A stretch of DNA of 64,000 nucleotides from Clostridiaceae bacterium (GCA_030530095.1 JAUMVO010000001.1:186001-250000), one strand, 5' to 3'; shown: positions 17,401 to 26,072, counted from the first letter of the stretch. The notes: generated by a model not told the origin, from the letters alone. Translations and numbers: made by a program.

Positions 17401-19587
17401 AACGGCGGCGCAATTTGGTCGGGCGGCAGCAACAGTGCTTCGCTTACCTTAACGGCTTGCGACATCAGCAGCAACACCTGCGGTGAAACAGGCGGCGGAA
17501 TTTGTCTGCGTCAGGGTGTGATGAACACTTCGGGCGTTACCTTCAGCAACAACAGTTCGTCAAACGGCGGCGGACTTATCGTTTATGATGGCGCAACCGC
17601 TAATCTCGGCGGAGACGGAACCGTTATATACGGCAACGAATCCTCCTCTCACGGCGGCGGTATCACGAATTACGGCGATATCCGGGCAACCACTATGCTG
17701 CTGGTTCAGGAAAACCATTCATCAGGCGCAGGCGCCGGAATATATAACGGAAACATTTTGTCCGTACAGGATATCGTTACCGTTCAGGATAATAAATCCG
17801 ATACGCTCGGCGACAATCTGTACCTGGCAGACGGCAAAGTAGTAACGCTGACCAATTCTCTGCTTGCGGCGGCAATAGACATTGAGGCAGAAAACCCCGA
17901 TCAGTTTATAACAAGCGGCTGGTATGAAAACCACCACAGTGCAGATCCCGGGAATTACTTTAAAGTGCCCGCCTATTACACGGTTTATATGCCTGACGGC
18001 GAAACCGAACTTAAGCTCAAGAAGACGGATGATTTCCCGTACAATGATACTGCTACAATGTGGGCAACGGACTCCAACGGCGTGGATTACCGCACAAGCA
18101 CTATTTATACCATTCACAACCTGACCTCGGGTACAAAAGTCAACTTTGCCGAAAGCGGCACTCCCGCAACGCAGTACATTGTTAATGAAGGCGTTACAAG
18201 AAAGAGCTGCCAGAGCAGCAGCAACAATAACATTACCGGTGTTTCCTGCGGCACGCTTGAAATTGACCGTTCCAAGATGGATAAAGTTGAACAGACCGGA
18301 ATGTATATTGAATACAGAACGCTTATCTTTACAGGCATAGGCGGCGTTCGCTGGGGTATTGAGCTCTTCCCCTATTCCGAAAATGCACCGACAAATCTCG
18401 GTAATCTCGGCAATACCGTTGGTGAAAATCAATATAACACCGTAACGCTTACCGGAACAAACAATAATGACTACACCTATCAGCTGCATTACGGCTCGTT
18501 TGACGGCGCACTTCGCTGTGCGGAAACCGACAACGGTAACTTTACCGGTGAGCCTACAGGTACTATAGGTAGCGATACAACCTACGGTCCATACTGTTGG
18601 TATATCACTGGCGATGCTCCTGCAGCGGGCGAAAGCGTAAAACTCCGTGTGGCTGCTGTCTGCTGTTCGAGACAAAACTCAAGCAATCTTCAGATGCTCA
18701 CCGAGTGGACGGATATTGAAATTATCGGTACATGCTCGCACAGCAACGGACATCTCAAGTCAGTCAGCGCAACAGCTCCCACCTGCACAAATGACGGCAA
18801 CAGCGCATACTGGGAGTGCGACGCCTGCGGCAAGTATTTCTCAGACGCACAGGCTGAACACGAAATTGCAAAGGACAGCTGGGTAATCGAAGCCACAGGC
18901 CATCACTATGCAGAGCCGGCAGAAACTGACTGGACATGGACGGAAGACGGCGATACCTATACGGCGACCGTAACTCTTAACTGCGAAAGATGCGACGATA
19001 CCCGTACAGTCGATGCAACTGTTGTAAAGAACACGGCAGTAAACGGAACAACGGTATATACCGCAACGGCAACCGTCGGCGAAGGCGCGAATGAGCAGAC
19101 CTTTACCGCAACAATGACTGCCGGTTACACTGCTTACGACATTAACGAGGACGGAGCCGAAGATGTAAATGATATCGGCTATATCGTTTCGGCATCTCTC
19201 GGCGATGTTACATTGACAGCCGAGCAGGAAACAAAAGCAGACCTCAACGGTGACGGATTTGTTGACGCATTTGATGCAGCCGAGCTTGACCGAATTCTGT
19301 TTGCCAACAGTTGTGCAAAGGGTGACGTCAATCAGGATGGAAATACCGACCTTGCCGACTATGCCATGACAAAGGCACATATCTCGGGTGTAGCAGTTGA
19401 CAATAACACTCCCGCAAACCTGCTTGATAAGAGTTATCTGACAAGTGAATATGACTCAATAAAAGACAACTACCCCAACGGCACAATAATCACTCAGCAG
19501 TATTACTGTGCTGACTATGACGGCGACAAGGCAGTTGATGCATTTGACTTGTTCTGTCTCGACAAGAGAATCAATAATCTCATTTGA
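14464..19587 (+). CDS. Giant secreted beta-helix protein with InlB repeats and four-loop dockerin-like C-terminus
   Basis: The 1707-residue product has a signal peptide (MKKALSIILSLVLIFAAFPLAA). Residues ~275-480 are Gly-rich repeats of the form ITINGGxVTATGG and GAGIGGG. Two InlB B-type repeats follow (~540-700). Residues ~700-1130 are right-handed beta-helix repeats of the Pmp kind (GGAIYNxGTLTVTN, GGAIxNEGTLTVNNCTFT). A region of unknown fold follows, then a Cys-containing segment (CSHSNGH, WECDACGKYFSDAQAEH). The last ~150 residues have four calcium loops nearly identical to those of the protein at 3109-6300. No catalytic motif is visible. Likely a surface adhesin, paralogous at its C-terminus to the 3109 protein. 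Confidence 0.87.
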   Translation: MKKALSIILSLVLIFAAFPLAAVESSAEGANITGDYYELITSTSQMVAGARYLIASAWEGYVLDGSLGEDMDSANNHIEVDFVGNRIAATEELDAAAFEINASAGTIKSVSGYYIGSHDSQNKILTSTTSDFVNEISFDNGDFVVGYQGINGHYMLHFNNDSGQQRFRFFKNDGQDPVQLYMRVDVPVNYVNAAGEAQTPVADYTTLDKNVAEWTNGWYVLKNNVTYGGKVEVKGNNVNLILCDGATMTVSKGILIREGYTLTIWAQENGTGKLIAKGNNKSGSESAGIGSSPECGGYWAGSAYCTYNAGDITINGGVIQATGGYHCAGIGGSVLRSSGTITINGGNVTATGGEGSAGINGGYGESATVTVINGGTVTATGGSNGAGIGGGENGNGGTITINDGIVTATGGLNGAGIGGGCKGGCGDIHICGGIVNAQGGSCGGGIAAGCKGEYDNIRVRFDGGIVNAVHGGGNAVAVGGQGATIRFNYTEPGYDMRVTASSYKGMSTIHFDKPFVNLDKNNRTSNGRIATSAVSGTLVPKSAGIWTVSFDKNGGTGSMSNEKVAGGTYTLPGCDFTAPFSEEPFMCWSVKVGDNDTEYMQPGEKLLVNANTTVKAIWKTDYTVSFDNGGGSGSMAAETVTSFDTFILPSSDFTAPTGKTFGGWLVTTEGISAKTMQPGDELVVSGDTTVKAIWSASITTWKQLVDTVAEADDGDIIYLGQSLTAESNDFEIAVSGNKSVTVDLNGYTLDRNQTGALVFGSAFKVAAGATLTVCDSSSGKTGTITGAYVFKGGAFFNEGTLIVKDITITNNHTNNVDNSSFDFIGGAIYNAGTLTVTNVEISNNYSGDDGGAIYNTSSGTATLNRVTFKENESVNYNGGAIANEGTLTVNNCTFTDNTAKENGGAIYNNGGTVSVTGGKIAGNTAKDAGAIYNTASGTITLSGVSVNTNSSTQRGGGAITNYGTATLTDCDVWNNEGHTNGGAIWSGGSNSASLTLTACDISSNTCGETGGGICLRQGVMNTSGVTFSNNSSSNGGGLIVYDGATANLGGDGTVIYGNESSSHGGGITNYGDIRATTMLLVQENHSSGAGAGIYNGNILSVQDIVTVQDNKSDTLGDNLYLADGKVVTLTNSLLAAAIDIEAENPDQFITSGWYENHHSADPGNYFKVPAYYTVYMPDGETELKLKKTDDFPYNDTATMWATDSNGVDYRTSTIYTIHNLTSGTKVNFAESGTPATQYIVNEGVTRKSCQSSSNNNITGVSCGTLEIDRSKMDKVEQTGMYIEYRTLIFTGIGGVRWGIELFPYSENAPTNLGNLGNTVGENQYNTVTLTGTNNNDYTYQLHYGSFDGALRCAETDNGNFTGEPTGTIGSDTTYGPYCWYITGDAPAAGESVKLRVAAVCCSRQNSSNLQMLTEWTDIEIIGTCSHSNGHLKSVSATAPTCTNDGNSAYWECDACGKYFSDAQAEHEIAKDSWVIEATGHHYAEPAETDWTWTEDGDTYTATVTLNCERCDDTRTVDATVVKNTAVNGTTVYTATATVGEGANEQTFTATMTAGYTAYDINEDGAEDVNDIGYIVSASLGDVTLTAEQETKADLNGDGFVDAFDAAELDRILFANSCAKGDVNQDGNTDLADYAMTKAHISGVAVDNNTPANLLDKSYLTSEYDSIKDNYPNGTIITQQYYCADYDGDKAVDAFDLFCLDKRINNLI

Positions 19588-19605
19588 CAATTCAATAATC
19601 ATTGA

Positions 19606-19639
19606 CAGGCAGGGAGTGAGTTCACTCCCTGCCTGTTTT
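19606..19639 (+). terminator. Intrinsic terminator after the beta-helix gene
   Basis: CAGGCAGGGAGTGA pairs with TCACTCCCTGCCTG, then TTTTA. Confidence 0.85.
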
Positions 19640-19649
19640 ATGCCGTTCC

Positions 19650-19975
19650 ATAGTGTTAAAAATTGCTCTACCCCCGTGCAATAATTGCTCACAGAACAAT
19701 ATTAATTAAAAGCCCGTCAGAAAAAAATACTGCGTTTTGGGCGGTAAAGAAATCACACTACCTCCCGTTAAGAATCTTGGCAGAAACAATCCTAAAACCC
19801 TTCCGAAAAAAGTTCTGGACTTTCGGGAACGGGTGTGGTAATTGTTGTGTCGGAGGTGCGAATATCAGCAATTCACATTCTAACCGCTACAACAGAGCGG
19901 ACAGCGGAAACCACCACGCTCGGCGAACACGACACGCCGTATATTCCAATTCCGTAAATCTTTGTACGCCAAGGT
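19650..19975 (+). repeat. Degenerate partial copy of dispersed repeat family A
   Basis: It shares the opening text (GTTAAAAATTGCTCTACCCCCG, CAATAATT), the AAACCCTTCCGAAAAA block and the GCAATTCACATTCTAACCG block with the repeats at 31031 and 36467, in the same order. It also contains an open plus-strand tail, ILTATTERTAETTTLGEHD..., ending at a stop near 19959, that looks like coding residue. No intact gene is present. Confidence 0.6.
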
Positions 19976-20020
19976 AATTTATCGTATAAATTGTTAACAA
20001 TCATTGCATAAATTGTTAAA

Positions 20021-20047
20021 TTAGCACTCTACTGTTGACAGTGCTAA
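20021..20047. promoter_or_regulatory. CIRCE operator (HrcA-binding type)
   Basis: TTAGCACTC-N9-CAGTGCTAA matches the CIRCE consensus (TTAGCACTC-N9-GAGTGCTAA) with one mismatch. It covers the -35 box of the Hsp20 promoter, so an HrcA-type repressor would block polymerase until heat shock. Confidence 0.9.
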
Positions 20048-20063
20048 TTTGTTGTGCTATAGT
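20035..20063 (+). promoter_or_regulatory. Promoter of the hsp20 gene
   Basis: TTGACA at 20035-20040 and TATAGT at 20058-20063, spacer 17, with the -35 inside CIRCE. The leader to the start codon is about 140 nt. Confidence 0.8.
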
Positions 20064-20210
20064 GATTACAGAACAAAGAAAGAAACACGAAACAGCAAGC
20101 CGGAGTTTCAGCACTACTGCAAATGCTTCCAACCGAGTTCAAATAATTCGAATAAAGCGAATCATAATGGCAATAACTATTAATGGTGCTTTTGAAAGGA
20201 GCGATGACTT

Positions 20211-20666
20211 ATGTTGCCTAGCGTATTCGGAAGAGATTTATTTGATGATTGGTTTGATTTTCCGTTCTTTGATGATTCGGAAATGAGGAATGCAGAAAAA
20301 AGGCTTTACGGACATCACGAAAAAGGAATTATGAAAACCGATGTTCAGGAAAACGACACAAGCTATAATCTGGTTATGGATTTACCGGGCTTTAAGAAAG
20401 AGGATGTTAAGGTTGCTCTTAAGGACGGTTACCTGACAATTTCAGCTGAAAAGAACCATGATCATGATGAGGAAGAAAAGAAAAACGGCAAATACATCCG
20501 CAGGGAGAGAGTTTACGGTTCCTGCTCAAGAAGCTTTTATGTTGGCGAGGATATCACCGATAAGGACATAAAGGGTGAATTCAAGCACGGTATTCTTAAG
20601 CTGACTATACCGAAAACGCAGCCTAAGGAAATACCGAACACAACAAAATATATTGAACTCGATTAA
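20211..20666 (+). CDS. Hsp20-family small heat-shock protein
   Basis: The 151-residue protein has the N-terminal FGRDLFDDWFDFPFFD segment, an alpha-crystallin domain (TDVQENDTSYNLVMDLPGFKKEDVKVALKDGYLTISAEK, residues ~43-85, to ~140) with the closing GEFKHGILKLTIPK strand, and a short C-terminal extension. Small heat-shock proteins bind unfolding clients as ATP-independent holdases. GAAAGGA is placed 9-16 bases before ATG 20211. It is a single-gene unit with a CIRCE-controlled promoter and a strong terminator. Confidence 0.95.
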   Translation: MLPSVFGRDLFDDWFDFPFFDDSEMRNAEKRLYGHHEKGIMKTDVQENDTSYNLVMDLPGFKKEDVKVALKDGYLTISAEKNHDHDEEEKKNGKYIRRERVYGSCSRSFYVGEDITDKDIKGEFKHGILKLTIPKTQPKEIPNTTKYIELD

Positions 20667-20676
20667 TCACAAATAA

Positions 20677-20713
20677 ACGGCCCCGATGCTTAGCATCGGG
20701 GCCGTTACTCTTT
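20677..20713 (+). terminator. Intrinsic terminator after hsp20
   Basis: ACGGCCCCGATGC-TTA-GCATCGGGGCCGT followed by a T-rich tract. Confidence 0.9.
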
Positions 20714-20779
20714 ATATCCATACTGTATTCTTTTCATTTACATAAAGGAAAAGATTATAGGTACACAATCAATATTTAT

Positions 20780-20905
20780 CCTTTCCCACTCTCGCTTACT
20801 GCTTACAGCGGTTATTTGGCTTTCGTTTGGTTGACGGTTGAACTTGGGCGGTTTCTTACACCGCCAAGCCAACCTGATTCAGATAATTGTCGGATTTTTC
20901 TGTGA
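20780..20905 (-). repeat. Dispersed repeat B, copy 2 (partial)
   Basis: It shares GCTTACAGCGGTTATT, TTTCGTTTGGTTG and the ACACCGCCAAG block with copies 1 and 3. The 5' arm GCGAGAG of the acceptor-like hairpin is present, but the 3' arm, ACCA and terminator are missing. Confidence 0.65.
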
Positions 20906-20919
20906 TGTAAACAGAATAC

Positions 20920-21576
20920 TTATTCATTATCCGTTCTGACTGAATTGGCATAAATGCTTCTCATTTTTTCATCATCGAAATGTCCGTCAAGAAATTTCTC
21001 ATAAACATTATTTGCTTTAATGCCGTTCTGTCTTTGGTTCATTCTTACCGCCGCTGACGCAGACAGAAGTGAATCGAATAAAAAGAAAGCCAGAAACGAA
21101 TATATCAAGTATTTTTCATACGGAATATGCACCTTATCAAATATCTTTGAAAGAGCAGGAATAACTGCCTTAACCCAGACAACACCGAGAAATCCCCAGA
21201 AAATCGAATAGAGCAGGCATACTCTGCCGTTTATATTCAACGGTAAATGGCTGTAGTCCCACGCTACAGAATGGAAAAAGGTTTCCTGACCCCATGAGCA
21301 GATATATTCCACAAGCGTTCCGCTGACAAAGGAAACCAGAAACGTTTTCCATAAGGGCGCCTTTTCAAAATTCACAAGTAACAGGGTCAAAAGCACTGCT
21401 CCCATTCCATAGGCAACACTTAAATGACCGAGCACCAATGATTTTCTGCTCTCTATATAGCCGTTTTTAATAAGACACCAAATAGTTTCAACGGTATATC
21501 CAAGATAACAGCCTGCAATAAAAATCCATACATACTGGAAAAAGTTATATTTAAATATCAATTTTACACTTTGCAT
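20920..21576 (-). CDS. Putative ABC-transporter-permease-type membrane protein (PF06541-like)
   Basis: The 218-residue protein starts MQSVKLIFKYNFFQYVWIFIAGCYLGYTVETIWCLIKNG and has about five to six hydrophobic segments. The GYTVETIWCLIKNGYIESRKS stretch and the repeated aromatic or acidic residues inside membranes match the small membrane family annotated as 'putative ABC transporter permease' (CmpB-like); the function is not established. ATG 21576 is chosen because GGAG lies 9 bases upstream; an in-frame TTG at 21609 has no good ribosome site. It follows the MMPL/lipoprotein operon on the same strand by 63 bp and may be its last gene. Confidence 0.7.
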   Translation of the reverse strand: MQSVKLIFKYNFFQYVWIFIAGCYLGYTVETIWCLIKNGYIESRKSLVLGHLSVAYGMGAVLLTLLLVNFEKAPLWKTFLVSFVSGTLVEYICSWGQETFFHSVAWDYSHLPLNINGRVCLLYSIFWGFLGVVWVKAVIPALSKIFDKVHIPYEKYLIYSFLAFFLFDSLLSASAAVRMNQRQNGIKANNVYEKFLDGHFDDEKMRSIYANSVRTDNE

Positions 21577-21639
21577 TTTCTTTACTCCACAATATATAAG
21601 CAACCTCAAAATTAGTCAAATTCAGATTTGACTAACGAA

Positions 21640-23256
21640 CTATTTCTTTTTGGATTCGGTAATCGCTTCGGTCTTGTAAGCAAAAACCACGCTGGACCTC
21701 GTACCGTCTGTCTTTGCGGTAAAAATATCATAACTCATACCGAAGCTGAGCCATTCCTTAGTTCTTCCGGCAAGAGCCTGAGCCTGAGCCTCGGAAAGAT
21801 TATCCATGCTTATATACTTTTCGGATGTTTTAAGAATCTGGTCTATTCTTTTTGAATTATCTTCGCTTGTAAAATTGCCTATTGCCTCGATAAGATCCTG
21901 ATTTTCTTCAACAACCGCAAGTATTTCTTTGAGTTTCTCAAGCGTTGCAGGAAGGTTCTCGAGTGACTGCTGTATTTCCGGATCTTCCATATCCTTGCTC
22001 ATTGCCTTGAAGACAGGCATTACATCGTTGATGTCAGCCGACAGCTTTGAAACCTCTGATACCGATGAAGAAAGCTGAGGAAGAAGACTGAGCAGCGTTC
22101 TGACCGCAGGGTCGGAAAGCGTCTTCGAAAGAGCGTTTACATCGGTGCTGTTAAGGTCGGTAATAAGCTTATCAAGCTTTGCAATATTGTCGTCTGTCAT
22201 ATACGCACCGAGAGTCTTTATAAGTTTTTCATTGCTTGAATAAAGCTCAATTGCCTCTTTAATTGCCGAAAGCATATCAGTCGCCTTATCCGCGTCACCG
22301 TAAAGAAGACTGATAATTCTGTTCATATCAAGCCCCTTGAAAGCAGACGAAACAAGCTGAACGTCGGAAAGAATATCCTTGACATCATCAACTGTTTCGG
22401 GCAGCTCTCCGTTACCTATAGAGCCGATTGATGAGAAAGGAAGAACGGCAAACATAATATTACCGATTGTGAAGTCCCTGACATCTGCCTGAATCGTATA
22501 TTTGTCATTGACAAGGCTTTGATTTAAAAGGGAAATATTAAGTTGCGATATACCCAAACTCTCTTCAATACCGGGAACACCCGCAAAGAAAACTATCTGC
22601 TTAGAGCCGTCGCTGATTGAGGTGCCGTTATCGATTGAAATATTTGTGTACTGACCTTCGGGAAGTATCATTCCGCCGACAAGCAGCATCGGACAGGAAA
22701 CAGTATATTCCGCGCCGTTAACGGTAACCTGTTTTTTCAGGTTGTTTTTCGGTGTAATTTCAATTCTCACATGGCCGTTCATTCCGGCTATTTTTGAAGG
22801 GCTTACCTCTTTATCGTCAATAAAATACTTAATACCTATTTCCACGGGCGGCTTTTCCTCGCTGATGCCGTTATAGTAAAGGTCGGTTGTGTCCATATCC
22901 CAGCACAGCATTCCGTTTTCAAGCACAGGATTGGTCATCGATTTAACGTTGCGGATTTCCGTCAGCGGACTGGTATCGACAATTCTGACCTGCGGAGAAT
23001 CCGAATGAAGCCAGTCCGTGACGCTGACCTTTTTGACATTTCCCTCGGGTGAGAGGTTAACATAAACCGACTCCTGCTTACTTACATCGGTCGCTATTGT
23101 TGTATAAACCTGCTGAACATATTCCTCCTCGCCGATTTCGTTGAGAATTATTTTGTTGTTTGTGGCTGCTTTTTTACCGCATCCCGAAAAGGTTAACACC
23201 CCGAGAGCTAATACAATAATTGCAGATATTATTTTAAGTGAGGTTTGTTTACGCAT
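21640..23256 (-). CDS. Lipoprotein associated with an MMPL transporter
   Basis: The 538-residue protein has a lipoprotein signal (…LTFSGC, Cys26). The N-terminal ~280 residues are beta-rich; residues ~290-500 contain helical stretches of the kind found in YhgE/Pip-like envelope proteins (SDVQLVSSAFKGLDMNRIISLLYG, LPATLEKLKEILAVVEENQDLIEAI). It overlaps the 3' end of the MMPL gene by 8 bases and carries AAGGAGG there. It is probably the extracytoplasmic partner of the transporter; substrate unknown. Confidence 0.75.
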   Translation of the reverse strand: MRKQTSLKIISAIIVLALGVLTFSGCGKKAATNNKIILNEIGEEEYVQQVYTTIATDVSKQESVYVNLSPEGNVKKVSVTDWLHSDSPQVRIVDTSPLTEIRNVKSMTNPVLENGMLCWDMDTTDLYYNGISEEKPPVEIGIKYFIDDKEVSPSKIAGMNGHVRIEITPKNNLKKQVTVNGAEYTVSCPMLLVGGMILPEGQYTNISIDNGTSISDGSKQIVFFAGVPGIEESLGISQLNISLLNQSLVNDKYTIQADVRDFTIGNIMFAVLPFSSIGSIGNGELPETVDDVKDILSDVQLVSSAFKGLDMNRIISLLYGDADKATDMLSAIKEAIELYSSNEKLIKTLGAYMTDDNIAKLDKLITDLNSTDVNALSKTLSDPAVRTLLSLLPQLSSSVSEVSKLSADINDVMPVFKAMSKDMEDPEIQQSLENLPATLEKLKEILAVVEENQDLIEAIGNFTSEDNSKRIDQILKTSEKYISMDNLSEAQAQALAGRTKEWLSFGMSYDIFTAKTDGTRSSVVFAYKTEAITESKKK

Positions 23257-25375
23257 TTTGATTTTCCTCCTTAGCTATATTTTCCGTATTTACCGAAGCG
23301 GCTTTTTTGCCTTTCGCCCATCCGAATGTCGTTTTTGAAATAACGCCTTCAAATATATAGAGCAAGGGCATTAAGAAAAATACTATTGACGCCGCGCTTA
23401 TAACCGAGCCTCTTGCAAGAAGTGAACAGATGCCCTTGACAATCGAAATATTACATACCAGATAGACAGCGAATGTTGCAACGAAGAATACAACCGCGCT
23501 TTGAAATACCGAACGCTCCGCTGCGTTTGCCGCCTTGAGTATGGCTTCTTTTTTGTCAAGTCCCGAATGAAGTTCCTCGCGGAATCTTGTGGTCAGAAGC
23601 ACCGCATAGTCAACCGTCGCGCCGAGCTGAATACAGTTAATAACCGTCGGGCCGACAAACGAAACCTCAGCGCCGAGTAGTTTTGAAATCGAAAGATTAA
23701 TCCAGATTGCAAGCTCAATTGACAGAATAAGAAGCACGGGAAGTGAAATTGACTTGAAAGTTACCGCAAGCAATATAAAAATCGCTATTAACGAAAGCAT
23801 TGCAGTTACATTGAAATCTCTGTTTGTGGTAACTATCATATCCTTGGTGATTGCCCCTTCGCCCGTTACAATCGCATTAGGGTCATAGGATTTGATTATT
23901 GCAGTCATTTTATCAATCTGACTGTTGAGTTCGTCCGAGGCAGACTCATAAACAGAGTTTACCATAATCAACTGCTTGCCGTCTTTTTTGCAGATATCAA
24001 GTATCTTATCCGGCACGATATCGTCGGGAATGGCGGGGCCGATTACCTTGTTATATGAAAGAACTGATGATACTCCGTCAAGATTCTCAATTTCGTTTTC
24101 GAGCTTTGTAAGCTTACCCGAATCAATACTGTCGTCAATGATAACGAATTGAGTTGACGCCATCTGAAATTCGTTCTTCATTTTGTAAAGTCCCTGAATT
24201 GAAATTAAGTCTTGGGGAAGCGCCTTATCCATACTGTAATAAAGGTCTACCTTGCTCTGAAGCAAATATGCGGGAATTAACAGTAAGACGAAAAGCACCG
24301 CAAATACAGCTTTGTATTTGAAAACAAAATTATTAAGTTTCTCAAAATGGGGCAGAAATGACTTATGCTTATATTTATTCATTGTATCCTCAAATATCAG
24401 CACAAGCTCGGGAAGGATAAGAACAACCGTAAGAATACCGAAAACAACGCCTTTAGCCATAACCAGACCTATATCCAGTCCGAGCGTAAAGGTCATAAAG
24501 CACAGGGCAAGAAAGCCGAAAATGGTCGTCAACGAGCTGCCTATAAGAGCCGTAAACGATTTTGTAACGGCGTTCGCCATAGCTTCCTCGCGCATGGGAG
24601 TTTTCAGCTTTTCTTCGTTATATCGGTCAATAAGAAATACCGAGTAGTCCATTGTAACGCCGAGCTGAAGAATCGCCGCTATGCTCTGAGTTATAAACGA
24701 TATTTCACCCTTAAACACATTTGTACCCATATTGTATATTATTGCAATGCCCAAAGCGGCAAGCACGATAAACGGCTGCAGCCAGGATTCCATCATAAAA
24801 GACATCGCAACAAGCGCAACTACAATCGCAAGGACTATATAAATCGGCGCTTCTTTATCGGATAGCTCCTTTGTATCCTCAACTATAGCCGAAACGCCCG
24901 AAATAAACGCATTCTTGCTCAAAAGCGTTTTGATATTCTTTATGGTTTGCATGGTTTCGGCGGACGAACCTGCGTACTTATACTGAACAAGCATCATTGT
25001 ACTGTCAGAGGATTTGCTGTAAAAAATATCCTTGAGTGCGTCGGGCAAAACATCCTGAGGAATAGAAATATCCGCAAGCGAGTTCACCCAGATAACTGAA
25101 CTTACTGCGTCCATTTTTTCTATTTCTTCCTTTAATGCTGCAACGTATCTTGCATTCGATTTTTCAACGACAATAATTGACATGCTCGCATTATTAAAGG
25201 TTTGGTCAAGTATTTCTTCGCCTTGTACCGATTCAACACTGTCGGGCAAATATGACATAATATCATAGTTAACTCTTGTCATAATAAAGCCGATAATTGA
25301 GGGAATTACAAGCGCAATGGCTATTGCTATAACAATTTTCGGGTGCTTGGCCTCCCATAGAGCTATTCTTTTCAT
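23249..25375 (-). CDS. MMPL/RND-family transporter
   Basis: The 708-residue protein has the duplicated RND/MMPL plan: one N-terminal membrane helix (residues ~12-32), a porter loop, five helices, a second helix plus loop (~355-500) and five more helices. LQLGVTMDYSVFLIDRYNEE and IQLGATVDYAVLLTTRFREE are the two internal repeats of the proton-relay helix with the GxxxDY motif. Such pumps export lipids, siderophores or drugs. The start overlaps the TetR stop (ATGA), so the two are translationally coupled. Confidence 0.9.
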   Translation of the reverse strand: MKRIALWEAKHPKIVIAIAIALVIPSIIGFIMTRVNYDIMSYLPDSVESVQGEEILDQTFNNASMSIIVVEKSNARYVAALKEEIEKMDAVSSVIWVNSLADISIPQDVLPDALKDIFYSKSSDSTMMLVQYKYAGSSAETMQTIKNIKTLLSKNAFISGVSAIVEDTKELSDKEAPIYIVLAIVVALVAMSFMMESWLQPFIVLAALGIAIIYNMGTNVFKGEISFITQSIAAILQLGVTMDYSVFLIDRYNEEKLKTPMREEAMANAVTKSFTALIGSSLTTIFGFLALCFMTFTLGLDIGLVMAKGVVFGILTVVLILPELVLIFEDTMNKYKHKSFLPHFEKLNNFVFKYKAVFAVLFVLLLIPAYLLQSKVDLYYSMDKALPQDLISIQGLYKMKNEFQMASTQFVIIDDSIDSGKLTKLENEIENLDGVSSVLSYNKVIGPAIPDDIVPDKILDICKKDGKQLIMVNSVYESASDELNSQIDKMTAIIKSYDPNAIVTGEGAITKDMIVTTNRDFNVTAMLSLIAIFILLAVTFKSISLPVLLILSIELAIWINLSISKLLGAEVSFVGPTVINCIQLGATVDYAVLLTTRFREELHSGLDKKEAILKAANAAERSVFQSAVVFFVATFAVYLVCNISIVKGICSLLARGSVISAASIVFFLMPLLYIFEGVISKTTFGWAKGKKAASVNTENIAKEENQNA

Positions 25376-25989
25376 ACTTTCGCCCCCCTGTCAGATAAAG
25401 AAACGCCCGCTACATAACAGGTAAATATATCGGTAAGATTTCTGCAAACCTCATCAATGCCCAACGGTTTGCCTCTTATAAGCGCGTTACAGCAGCACGA
25501 AACCGTCATATCGAAGAAAATATAAAGTTTATTCTCCGCTTCGGCTTTACTCAGACCGCTTGTCACAAGAGCCTCAAGAGTTGCGTCATAGAGTTTTTTC
25601 GGAGAACCGGAAAGATTTTCAATAACCGCATTGACGCATATATGAACATTTTTATCAATCAGCTTTGTCAGCGTCATATTCTTTTTTAAGAATTCGGAAA
25701 TTCCTTTTACAAGACTGTCAATACTTTCTCCGTAATCGGAAGAGTTGTCGAGCCAAAGACCTTCGGCGTCGTTTTCCGACATAAAAGCGCTTATTTTATC
25801 AATAATGATTTTTGAAATCAAATCGTACTTATCCTTGAAATACAAATAAAATGTACCCTTTGAAACGCCTGCGTTTTTCACTATTTCGTCAATGGATACA
25901 AAATGGACGTCCTTATGCTCAGACAGCGCATAAGCAGAGTCAAGGATTCTGCGAAATTTATCGAGCTTTTTTTCCTCAATTTTACCCAA
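25372..25989 (-). CDS. TetR-family transcriptional regulator
   Basis: The ~205-residue protein has a TetR N-terminal HTH (VSIDEIVKNAGVSKGTFYLYFKDKYDLISKII, residues ~31-62) and a variable ligand-binding C-terminal part. A GTG at 25998 overlaps the GGAGG ribosome site (25998-26002); the in-frame TTG at 25987-25989 has ideal 8-base spacing, so I take TTG as start. Two palindromic operators lie between this start and the promoter, which suggests autoregulation and control of the MMPL pump. The genes tetR, MMPL and lipoprotein form one operon. Confidence 0.88.
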   Translation of the reverse strand: MGKIEEKKLDKFRRILDSAYALSEHKDVHFVSIDEIVKNAGVSKGTFYLYFKDKYDLISKIIIDKISAFMSENDAEGLWLDNSSDYGESIDSLVKGISEFLKKNMTLTKLIDKNVHICVNAVIENLSGSPKKLYDATLEALVTSGLSKAEAENKLYIFFDMTVSCCCNALIRGKPLGIDEVCRNLTDIFTCYVAGVSLSDRGAKV

Positions 25990-26008
25990 AAATAACACCT
26001 CCGGTAAT

Positions 26009-26025
26009 AATGACTATCAGTCATT
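26009..26025. promoter_or_regulatory. TetR-type operator 1
   Basis: AATGACT-ATC-AGTCATT is a perfect 7-bp inverted repeat with a 3-bp centre, 11 bases upstream of the GGAGG region of the tetR gene. Confidence 0.75.
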
Positions 26026-26043
26026 TTTTTGATTTCGTGTGAT

Positions 26044-26071
26044 ATTTTACCACAAAATGACTAATAGTCAA
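26044..26071 (-). promoter_or_regulatory. Promoter of the tetR-MMPL-lipoprotein operon
   Basis: On the minus strand TTGACT (26071-26066) and TAAAAT (26049-26044) are separated by 16 bases. Operator 2 covers the -35 box. Confidence 0.65.
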
Positions 26072-26072
26072 T
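26056..26072. promoter_or_regulatory. TetR-type operator 2
   Basis: AATGACT-AAT-AGTCAAT repeats operator 1 with one mismatch, 47 bp away centre to centre, over the -35 box. Confidence 0.7.

Noticed and set aside
17722..18675. A 317-codon minus-strand frame inside the beta-helix gene
   Set aside because: Antisense to a well-supported secreted protein; no start signal or recognisable domain.
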